From the NCBI GenBank assembly GCA_964429655.1, contig CAYSCZ010000024.1, positions 1-43,076 of the forward strand: 43,076 bases of DNA, given 5' to 3'. The position numbers were made by a program, and so were the translations under genes. The notes below the pieces were generated by a model. That model was not told where the DNA came from. It ran no database searches and saw only the letters and a program-made list of their open reading frames with translations. The number at the start of each line of letters is the position of its first letter. Position 1 is the stretch's first letter. This DNA comes from CAYSCZ01 sp964429655 (GTDB taxonomy: Bacteria > Bacteroidota > Bacteroidia > Cytophagales > Cyclobacteriaceae). This document shows, piece by piece, positions 17,849 to 25,319 of the stretch.

Positions 17849-19195
17849 ATGAGATCATTGCTAATTATATGCTGTATAGTACTAACATCATGTAGTACCT
17901 CTAAAAATAAAACATCGTTAGAATTAAATCCTAACCTTGAATACAAAGCATATACGCCTAAAGCGTCAGATATAACTATTTCAAGGAGAAAATATAAAGA
18001 AAGGCTTTATGGTTTTTGGTTAGGCCAGTGCATCGCCAACTGGACTGGCTTAGTCACTGAAATGGATAAAATTGGCAATATTGGTGAAATACAGACCGGA
18101 AGCTTTTACACCCGTGAAGATTGGGGTAAGCCAGACCAACCTAACATATGGAGCGGTGAAAATCCCAGCGACCTATCCCCTACCATCGATTTTGTATTCA
18201 GGGATGAAAATGAAGTATGGGGCGCAGATGATGACACGGATATCGAGTACATGTATCAGCATTTACTATTCACCAACCAAACGCCCCTGTTAACCGGAGA
18301 TCAAATCAGGGCAGGGTGGTTAAAACATATAAAAAAAAAGGAAGAAAATTACTTATGGGTATCCAATCAAAAAGCTTTCGACTTAATGCATAAAGGATTA
18401 ACCCCGCCGCAAACCAGTGATCCTGAGAATAATGAACATTCTGATATGATAGATGCCCAGCTAACGACTGAAATATTTGGATTATTCGCCCCGGCCAGAC
18501 TAGATTATGCCTTAAAAATAGCTTACCTACCCATACGAACAACCGCCAGAAATGAAGCCGCACAGATTTCTGAATTCTATGTTATCCTTCATTCGTTGGC
18601 TTCTTCAGTTGATCCATCATTATCAATGAAACATAAAATTATGTGGATGGCAGAAAAGGCAAGAAAACACCTTCCCAACGATGATTACCCCGCTAAAATG
18701 TATGATTTCGTAAAAGCAAAATATGATTCCGGTATCCCCTGGGAACAGGGACGTGACGCTATCTATATCAGATACCAGGTGAATCAAAAAGATGGATATG
18801 ATATGACTACAAGAAAACTCTACTGTAATGGCTGCTATGCAGCCGGTATAAACTTTGCCGCCAGCCTGGTAAGTTTGTTCTATGGTGAAGGCGATATCAG
18901 AGAAACCTTAAAAATTGGCACACTAACTGGCTGGGATTCAGATAACCCAACCGCTACCTGGGGTGGTTTACTGGGATTTATGTTAGGAAAAGAAGGTATT
19001 GAAGAAGTATTTAACAGAAAGTTTTCAAATAAATTTAATATTCACCAAACAAGAAAAAATTTCCTGAATGACGGTATAGACACCTTTGATAATATGGCGC
19101 AAAAGGGTATTTACATAGTAGATAGCGTTGTAGAAGAAGGATTAGGTGGTGGTATAGATCAAGATAAAAATGTATGGTACATCCCCAATGAATAA
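17849..19195 (+). CDS. ADP-ribosylglycohydrolase-family lipoprotein
   Basis: This 448-residue protein has a lipobox (LTSC, cysteine 15), so it is probably anchored on the outer side of a membrane. The mature part is a member of the ADP-ribosylglycohydrolase (DraG/MacroH-like, ARH) fold. Features are GFWLGQCIANWTG near the N-terminus, the metal-binding cluster WGADDDTDIEY, and the second acidic cluster GWDSDNPTATWGGLLG. A periplasmic or surface location and its place in a glucanase operon make ADP-ribose removal unlikely. A role on a sugar or nucleoside is an inference only. It lies 9 bases behind the GH16 gene and overlaps the GH130 remnant by 8 bases. Confidence 0.88.
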   Translation: MRSLLIICCIVLTSCSTSKNKTSLELNPNLEYKAYTPKASDITISRRKYKERLYGFWLGQCIANWTGLVTEMDKIGNIGEIQTGSFYTREDWGKPDQPNIWSGENPSDLSPTIDFVFRDENEVWGADDDTDIEYMYQHLLFTNQTPLLTGDQIRAGWLKHIKKKEENYLWVSNQKAFDLMHKGLTPPQTSDPENNEHSDMIDAQLTTEIFGLFAPARLDYALKIAYLPIRTTARNEAAQISEFYVILHSLASSVDPSLSMKHKIMWMAEKARKHLPNDDYPAKMYDFVKAKYDSGIPWEQGRDAIYIRYQVNQKDGYDMTTRKLYCNGCYAAGINFAASLVSLFYGEGDIRETLKIGTLTGWDSDNPTATWGGLLGFMLGKEGIEEVFNRKFSNKFNIHQTRKNFLNDGIDTFDNMAQKGIYIVDSVVEEGLGGGIDQDKNVWYIPNE

Positions 19196-19850
19196 ATATG
19201 TAATCGCTATACTTCTGGTACTCATATGGAGCTGCTCTGTAGCTTCATCAAGTGACCTTAAAAACTGGACCAAACATGGATTAGCTTTCAATAAAAAATA
19301 TCATGAGCTGTGGTCGAAGGCCGGAGCCATTATGTGCCGGCTGGAGGGAAATAAATTAACAGCTAAGAAAATAAATGATCAGTACTGGATGTATTTTGGG
19401 GATACCAATATTTTCCTGGTCACTTCCGATAATCTGATCAACTGGACAATCTTAGAAAATATTGAATCAAAAAAACCGGTGGCTGTCCTCAATCCAAGAC
19501 CGGGATACTTCGACAGCAGACTCGTTGAGCCTTGTCCTTATGCTTTTATAAAGGATGAAGGTATTTTGTTAATTTATAACAGCAGCAACGCCCGGAACAA
19601 TAATGACTCCGACCTGCCAAAGTTTACCTATACCGCCGGTCAAGCCCTTTTTGATAAAAATATACTCCATAAATTACCTAAAAGGACTAAAAAATATTTT
19701 ATTTACCCTGATAAGCCATATGAAAAAGTTGGGGTAGTCAATGAGGTCTGCTTTGTGGAAGACCTGGTACACTTCAAATAAAAATGGTTTTAATATTACG
19801 GTACTGCCGATTCCAAAATTGCCATGGCCGTCTACAGTGAAAAATTTTAA
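19188..19850 (+). pseudogene. GH130-type glycoside phosphorylase/hydrolase gene, decayed
   Basis: A signal peptide (MNKYVIAILLVLIWSCS) is joined directly to VASSSDLKNWTKHG, which in complete homologues sits in the middle of the protein, so an internal deletion of roughly 100 codons is inferred. The propeller part (YWMYFGDTN, RPGYFDSRLVEP, IYNSSN, AGQALFDKN) is recognisable as GH130-like, although GH43/GH32 propellers are related. At NEVCFVEDLVHFK the frame hits TAA at 19779-19781. The same frame then reads KWF, a second TAA at 19791-19793, then YYGTADSKIAMAVYSEKF and a stop at 19848-19850. Both stops interrupt an otherwise correct C-terminus. The start overlaps the preceding gene's stop. Confidence 0.8.
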
Positions 19851-19889
19851 TTAATATAGAACCATAATCTATTCTAAAACAAATTCACT

Positions 19890-21380
19890 ATGCAATCAAA
19901 GCATTTCTTTATTTGTCTGCTTACATTTTTTCCTTGTGTTTTTTTAAATGCTCAACACCGAAAAATACCGTCTGATACAACCGTAATTACCAATCACTCG
20001 GTGACCATCAAAGGACAACGCATTGATTACACCGCTACCACCGGCACTCAACCGGTCTGGGATGAGGATGGCATGCCAATGGCTACACTTTTTTTTACTT
20101 ATTACCAAAGGAAAAACATCGACGATCTTAGCAAACGACCATTATTGATTTCCTTTAATGGTGGCCCTGGTTCAGCTTCGGTGTGGATGCACGTTGCCTA
20201 TACCGGGCCAAAAATCCTAAACATCGATGATGAAGGCTATCCCATTCAACCCTATGGCATAAAAGACAACCCCTACTCCGTCCTGGATGTAGCAGACGTA
20301 GTTTTTGTGAATCCGGTAAACACGGCCTACTCAAGAACAATCACCAAAGCGGATGAAAAGGTAGACAGGAAAAATTTTTTCGGTATCAATGCAGATATCA
20401 AGTACCTGGCCGATTGGCTCAACACTTTTGTAGGTAGGCACAATCGCTGGCTATCCCCAAAATATCTGATAGGGGAAAGTTATGGCGGAACCAGAGTGGC
20501 CGGCCTGGCGCTGGAACTACAGCAACGTCAGTGGATGTACCTGAATGGCGTCATCATGGTATCGCCGGCAGATTATAAGATCTACGAATCAGACCAGCCA
20601 CTGGCGGCCCTTAAACTTCCTTACTTTACCGCAGCAGCATGGTATCATAAAATGTTACCTAATGAACTTCAACAAAAAGATTTGTTAGAAATACTACCGG
20701 AGTCAGAAGCCTATGCCATTAATAACTTTATGCCGGCGCTGGCTCGCGGTGGTTCTCTGGATCAAAAGGAAAAAGAAACCATCGCTGAAAAATTGGCCTA
20801 CTACTCAGGACTCTCAAAAAAAACCATCCTGAGAAATAATTTAAACGTTTCTTCCGGTTATTTCTGGAAAGACCTGCTAAGGGATAAGTCAGGACAAACC
20901 ATAGGCAGGCTGGACAGCCGCTATATTGGGTTGGATAAAATGGTAGCAGGGGAAAATACCGACTATAATGCCGAGATCACCTCTTGGCTACATGCTTTTA
21001 CCCCTGCCATTAACTATTATATAAAAAATTACCTCGAGTTTGAGACAGATGTTAAATACAATATGTTCGGACCGGTAAGGCCATGGGACAGAAGCGAAAA
21101 CAATACCAGGGAAAACCTGAGGCTGGCTATGGCTCAAAACCCTTTTCTAAACATCATGGTGCAATCCGGATATTTTGATGGCGCCACCAACTATTTTGAA
21201 GCCAAGTATACGCTATGGCAACTCGACCCTGGCGGCAAGATGCAAGACCGCATGCGTTTTAAAGGTTATCGAAGTGGCCATATGATGTATTTACGCAAGG
21301 AAGACCTGCAAACCGCCAACCAGGACCTGAGAAATTTTATCCTGGAAAGTATTCCCCGGAAACCGGCAAAGTACGATTAA
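19890..21380 (+). CDS. Serine carboxypeptidase, peptidase family S10
   Basis: This 496-residue secreted protein is an alpha/beta-hydrolase of the S10 family, which removes C-terminal amino acids. The catalytic serine is S197 in GESYGG. The other triad members are visible as D430 (GYFDGAT) and H464 (SGHMMY). The oxyanion and substrate loop NGGPGSAS (90-97) is conserved. A signal peptide (about 1-21, ending NAQ) places it in the periplasm or outside. The sequence is complete and the length is normal. It follows the glycan cluster with a 40-base spacer, so whether it belongs to that operon is uncertain. It is followed by the membrane protein gene after 28 bases. Confidence 0.95.
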   Translation: MQSKHFFICLLTFFPCVFLNAQHRKIPSDTTVITNHSVTIKGQRIDYTATTGTQPVWDEDGMPMATLFFTYYQRKNIDDLSKRPLLISFNGGPGSASVWMHVAYTGPKILNIDDEGYPIQPYGIKDNPYSVLDVADVVFVNPVNTAYSRTITKADEKVDRKNFFGINADIKYLADWLNTFVGRHNRWLSPKYLIGESYGGTRVAGLALELQQRQWMYLNGVIMVSPADYKIYESDQPLAALKLPYFTAAAWYHKMLPNELQQKDLLEILPESEAYAINNFMPALARGGSLDQKEKETIAEKLAYYSGLSKKTILRNNLNVSSGYFWKDLLRDKSGQTIGRLDSRYIGLDKMVAGENTDYNAEITSWLHAFTPAINYYIKNYLEFETDVKYNMFGPVRPWDRSENNTRENLRLAMAQNPFLNIMVQSGYFDGATNYFEAKYTLWQLDPGGKMQDRMRFKGYRSGHMMYLRKEDLQTANQDLRNFILESIPRKPAKYD

Positions 21381-21408
21381 AAAACAGATCTACCCAGAAG
21401 CACCTTGC

Positions 21409-22413
21409 ATGGCAAAAAGCAAATTATACCAACGCAACCTGCTTTTCTATCTTGGCCTGGTAGTTGGCATAGTTGCCCTTGGCCTCATCATTACATACTC
21501 TGGTTATGAGGATGTGATCAATGCATTTGAGCAGGGTGGCCCGGAGATATTATTAATCACTTTTTTGTATCCCCTGGAAATTATTCCTCATGCACTGGCC
21601 TGGAAACTGCTTTTTCCCGGTGCACGGAATGTCTCTAACTGGACCTTCCTAGTATACATGTGGATCAGCCAGTCCATTAACAGGTTGTTACCAGCGGCTA
21701 CCATCGGTGGAGATGTGGTGCGGGGAAGGCTGCTGGCATTAAAAGGGGAAAAAATATCCAAAACCTTTGCTTCATTGATTGCGGATAAGACCTCCCAGGC
21801 AGTTTCTATTCTGGTAATCCTCATCATCGGCCTGGTATTGATTATATCGCAGATTGATGATCAAAAAATTACCTATTCACTCATCGGGGCGGTCATAGGC
21901 CTGGCAGCCGGGATAGGTGTATTCATCAAATTACAAAGGTCAAAGGGTATTTCCGGTATACTCACAAAACTAACCCGGGGTGATTCAGAGTTGCTGGGAA
22001 AGGTTAGAAGCGCCGTTCATGATATCGAATCTTACCTGGAAGGAATCTATGCCACTCCCGGGGCTTTTATGTTGTCAGCATTGATACGAGTGGTTTCTAA
22101 CCTAGCCATATCACTGGAGATTTGGTTTGCAGCCTGGTTAATGGACGCGCCCATATCTATGCTAGACGCGGTTATCCTAAGGTTCGTTAGTTTCGGTTTG
22201 AGGAGCATGGCATTCATTATTTGGGGTGGCCTGGGTGTGCAGGAAGTTAGTTACGCCCTGCTTGCAGGATTTGTTGGTTTGCCTCCGGCTACACTTATAG
22301 CCATATCGCTTGCCACCAGGGTTCGTGAGATTGTTGTGGGATTGCCCGGTATTTTTGTATGGCTCGCCAAAGAAGGTATTCACGCTCACAGCAAACGAAA
22401 ATCTAAGACTTAA
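21409..22413 (+). CDS. Lysylphosphatidylglycerol synthase TM-region/UPF0104 membrane protein
   Basis: This 334-residue integral membrane protein has about eight predicted membrane segments. It matches the membrane-flippase-like part of MprF-type proteins (LPG_synthase_TM, UPF0104). Typical landmarks are IPHALAWKLLFPG, the RLLPAATIGGDVVRG segment and WGGLGVQEVSYALLAG near the end. It lacks the cytosolic aminoacyl-transferase domain of full MprF. Its function is unknown; lipid or lipid-linked-sugar translocation is the usual guess. The 28-base gap suggests co-transcription with the S10 peptidase. It converges with the DUF6607 gene. Confidence 0.85.
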   Translation: MAKSKLYQRNLLFYLGLVVGIVALGLIITYSGYEDVINAFEQGGPEILLITFLYPLEIIPHALAWKLLFPGARNVSNWTFLVYMWISQSINRLLPAATIGGDVVRGRLLALKGEKISKTFASLIADKTSQAVSILVILIIGLVLIISQIDDQKITYSLIGAVIGLAAGIGVFIKLQRSKGISGILTKLTRGDSELLGKVRSAVHDIESYLEGIYATPGAFMLSALIRVVSNLAISLEIWFAAWLMDAPISMLDAVILRFVSFGLRSMAFIIWGGLGVQEVSYALLAGFVGLPPATLIAISLATRVREIVVGLPGIFVWLAKEGIHAHSKRKSKT

Positions 22414-22417
22414 GCAT

Positions 22418-22530
22418 CTTCCTGGAAATAATTAATAAAAAATTAGTGCCTTTGTACCTTCCTGGTAAAATTAATTAAGGCCACAAAGACACTAAGTCAC
22501 AAAAAAGCAATGAATAAAAACTTAGTGCCT
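22418..22530. repeat. Short repeat cluster with hairpin between convergent genes
   Basis: TTAGTGCCTTTGT at 22443-22455 pairs with ACAAAGACACTAA at 22483-22495 (12 of 13 bases), giving a hairpin with a 27-base loop. CTTAGTGCCT recurs at 22521-22530. A second motif, CTTCCTGG followed by an AT-rich stretch ending in AATTAAT, repeats at 22418 and 22458, 40 bases apart. The cluster occupies the space between the flippase-like and DUF6607 stop codons and may end both transcripts. Confidence 0.55.
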
Positions 22531-22561
22531 AGACCTGCTATATTTGACTAGACACTACATA

Positions 22562-23500
22562 TTAATTCATCGCCAGCTTGATCGCTTCTGTAGCCAAATG
22601 TTTTTGAATGGCTTCCTTAATTTCCTTCTCGACTTTCTTTTCATTAAAATCTTTTCCCTCGTATTTTTCGCCAAGCGCAAACAACCGCTGGAAAAGGATT
22701 TGGTCTTCTACTTTCATGTTAAGCTCCAACCTTTTCTGTGTAGCAAATACCACATCCCAAACGTTTCTTACCACTGCCCAGTAGTCACTGTTTTTAGTCC
22801 ACCAATCAACAGCCGGCTGGCATTTTTTCTCGTCTACCTTATTGTATACGTTCATACCCTTCTCACTTGCTATTACTTTATCATCTACATTTTCAGCACG
22901 GATCATCTTTTTGTTATCCTGCTCATGCACCCAGTAGTCATCGAAAACTTCATGATGGTTCCTTCGCTCCAATACATTGTAGTCGCTCCTTTTGCTAAAT
23001 TCCCGCCTGGGTAGGGGTGCATCCGCAGTGCTTTCCCAGTAATGCCTGCCATCGAAATGTACCCAGGTAGCCGTGCCTTCATATCGTGGACTGTCATCCA
23101 CCTGATATACTTTCTGCGTCCATTGTCCCCTCACTGCGTCTTTGGGCAAAGAGACATAGTTCCAGGCGGCATTTTTATCAAAAGCATACAACTCCGTGTT
23201 TTCAAAGATCCAATCCTGTCGCCAATGCTTTATAATCATAGAATCACTGATGACCAGCAGGTGCTGGATTACGATTTTATCCTCAGTCTCATCCACGACA
23301 AAGGAATACTCCAGCCCGCCGGCCAAATAGTTGTCTTGAAATTCATAATCCCGGTCCGAAGAGAAGGTCTCCGCAAACTGGAAGTCAATGTCATAGCAAC
23401 CACACATCGCTTTGATGGCGGCTTTGTCTTGCGCTTTTTTATCCTGTGCGCTAAGGTTTAGTGTGCAGATAAGTGCACATAAAAAGAGGATCAGTTTCAT
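22562..23500 (-). CDS. DUF6607 family exported protein
   Basis: This 312-residue protein starts with a signal peptide (MKLILFLCALICTLNLSAQ). It matches the uncharacterised DUF6607 family, with landmarks such as CGCYDIDFQFAETF near the N-terminus, HWRQDWIFENTELYAFDKN, the RYEGTATWVHFDGRHYWESTADAPLPRREFS strands and YDYWVHEQDN-type blocks later. Its biochemical role is unknown. In Bacteroidota it is often seen next to TonB/HmuY genes, as here, where its start overlaps the DoxX gene stop by 4 bases. I infer an accessory role in heme or iron acquisition. The C-terminal quarter is a charged helical region. Confidence 0.82.
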   Translation of the reverse strand: MKLILFLCALICTLNLSAQDKKAQDKAAIKAMCGCYDIDFQFAETFSSDRDYEFQDNYLAGGLEYSFVVDETEDKIVIQHLLVISDSMIIKHWRQDWIFENTELYAFDKNAAWNYVSLPKDAVRGQWTQKVYQVDDSPRYEGTATWVHFDGRHYWESTADAPLPRREFSKRSDYNVLERRNHHEVFDDYWVHEQDNKKMIRAENVDDKVIASEKGMNVYNKVDEKKCQPAVDWWTKNSDYWAVVRNVWDVVFATQKRLELNMKVEDQILFQRLFALGEKYEGKDFNEKKVEKEIKEAIQKHLATEAIKLAMN

Positions 23501-23940
23501 GAGGGTATAAGTTTTAAATTCAGAAATGTACTTTTTAGTGGATGATACGCATAACCCAATAAAAACAGGTTTCCGGCAAGGTAAAGGCCTGCTAAAGCCA
23601 GACCTGCGAGATCATCCGGTTTTAAAAATAAGTGAAAAAGAAAAATATTTAAGGTAATAGGCACAAGGGCTACAGCACCTAACAGGCTGAAAGCCTGGCT
23701 AAGCAACAGTAAGCCGGCTGTGATCTCTGCTATGCCGAGCATAGGCCAAAAATAGCCCGTCTGTTTCATCCCACCGATAAAACTTTTGATTTTTGCTACA
23801 TTGGGATCCGTGACGGCACGTTCGGTTTGAGCCCGGGGAGGCTTCGGAATAAATTTCTTAACGCCTGCATAAACAAAAAGCCCTCCAAGCCCCAGCCGTA
23901 CAGCAACCACCAATATTACCAAAGCTTTGGCCTGCATCAT
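23497..23940 (-). CDS. DoxX-like small membrane protein
   Basis: This 147-residue protein has four hydrophobic segments typical of the DoxX/DoxD membrane family. The first follows AVRLGLGGLFVYAGVKKF, and later ones include GYFWPMLGIAEITAGLLLL. It is the third gene of the heme operon. ATG overlaps the preceding hmuY-like stop (TGA) by 4 bases, and its own stop overlaps the DUF6607 start by 4 bases, indicating translational coupling. DoxX-like proteins have mostly unknown function; a redox or membrane role coupled to heme is a guess. Length is normal for the family. Confidence 0.82.
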   Translation of the reverse strand: MMQAKALVILVVAVRLGLGGLFVYAGVKKFIPKPPRAQTERAVTDPNVAKIKSFIGGMKQTGYFWPMLGIAEITAGLLLLSQAFSLLGAVALVPITLNIFLFHLFLKPDDLAGLALAGLYLAGNLFLLGYAYHPLKSTFLNLKLIPS

Positions 23941-25313
23941 TGTAGTAATTCAAAAGTGAATTCAGGATAGCCTCGCTCACCTCCGGTGGAGGTAAGCCTG
24001 TTAAAACGTACCTTATAATAGTTTTCTTCCGAATCTTTGATAACGAAAAAACGATCCTCATACAATGAAGGTGCACTACCAGGCCCTCCACCCTGACGCC
24101 AGTTTTCGCCCAGGCCATCTGTAGCCGATTCGAAGGTAAGATTTGCTGTGTTTTCCATGGAAAAAGCAGCAAAAGCAAAATCTGCATTCATCACCATAGC
24201 CACTGAGGTGTTGTTACGGTTTAATACGATAAAATCTTTAAAACCATACGGGATATCCAAACCAGGTGCCCCAAGGTTTAAGTGTTCTGTGAAAGTGCTA
24301 TACATGATGTCCCAGCTATTCTTTTCCGGGGCTACCTTCACCTCACCGGATTCAAAAGAGAAATAGGTAAAATTAAAGGCCTGGTTTTTAGCTATACGCG
24401 CTGTGGTAATATCGCTGCTATTGATATCCGCAGATTCCAGCACATACTCTGCTCCATCCTGGTAAACCTTCACCTTTTTCCAGGGGCCATTGTCTCTTTT
24501 AATAATGTATACCTGTGCATTAATTGCGCTGGCAGCTATTTCACCGAAAGCGGTTGCTGACAGATCTCCGTTTGGATGGTCTACCCATGCCACTGCCCCC
24601 ACGGAAGGGTCGAATTGAGGGATTACCATGTCTCCCGCAAAACCTGCAGTGTCAGCAGCACTAACCGCGCTCAAATCTGTTTGATCGATAGGCCTGGCCA
24701 TGTGGAAAGCTGAACCATTAAGGATTACCCGGTGGTTTTCACCGCTATAAAATCCAAGGTCCCAGCTGTATTTGTCTGCCGTTGTTTGTTGCAGTTTGCT
24801 TAAGTCTATAAATGCCTGGTTAGGGAAATCTTCCCCACCGCCATTTAATTCAATCGTTCCCGAGGTTGCTATGAAATTCTCACTGAAAGTTACACTCACC
24901 GAGTTGTTCACACCTATTTGTAAATTCTGCGGGGCATTTTCGAGCGTGACAGATATGGTTTGATCCTCCTGAATGTTGAGGCCTGATCCCTGATGTACGG
25001 TGACCTCAATAGATTCTGTACCGGCTACTGCCTGAACACCTATTACACCCTGAGATGCTTCCGGAGTTGTGTAAAAATCTTCCATTGCTCCATATACCAA
25101 TCCTCCGGGTTCAATTCTTAACTGAAATTCCGTATCACTCGAAAGCGCTCTCGAAAACACAATCCTGACGGTTACCTGTGAAATAGCTTCACTGATACCC
25201 AATGTAGTGTTTTCAAAATTTACCTGGGCCGGTGCCGGATCATCGTCCTCATCGCAGGAGGTGAAAACCAGCAATAAAGCCATTAACCATGCAGTCTTGA
25301 GTATATTATTCAT
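23937..25313 (-). CDS. HmuY-family heme-binding lipoprotein
   Basis: This 458-residue protein has a signal peptide with lipobox (VFTSC, cysteine 20), implying attachment to the outer membrane. The first 140 residues look like an Ig/Calx-beta-like domain (ISVTLENAPQNL). The C-terminal domain carries HmuY features: WDLGFYSGENHRVILNGSA, repeated in the second half as WDIMYSTFTEHLN. HmuY proteins capture heme at the surface and pass it to the TonB receptor. Its place 6 bases after the receptor gene and before DoxX/DUF6607 supports that role. It is longer than the approximately 215-residue Porphyromonas HmuY because of the extra N-terminal domain. Confidence 0.88.
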   Translation of the reverse strand: MNNILKTAWLMALLLVFTSCDEDDDPAPAQVNFENTTLGISEAISQVTVRIVFSRALSSDTEFQLRIEPGGLVYGAMEDFYTTPEASQGVIGVQAVAGTESIEVTVHQGSGLNIQEDQTISVTLENAPQNLQIGVNNSVSVTFSENFIATSGTIELNGGGEDFPNQAFIDLSKLQQTTADKYSWDLGFYSGENHRVILNGSAFHMARPIDQTDLSAVSAADTAGFAGDMVIPQFDPSVGAVAWVDHPNGDLSATAFGEIAASAINAQVYIIKRDNGPWKKVKVYQDGAEYVLESADINSSDITTARIAKNQAFNFTYFSFESGEVKVAPEKNSWDIMYSTFTEHLNLGAPGLDIPYGFKDFIVLNRNNTSVAMVMNADFAFAAFSMENTANLTFESATDGLGENWRQGGGPGSAPSLYEDRFFVIKDSEENYYKVRFNRLTSTGGERGYPEFTFELLQ

Positions 25314-25319
25314 AATTTA

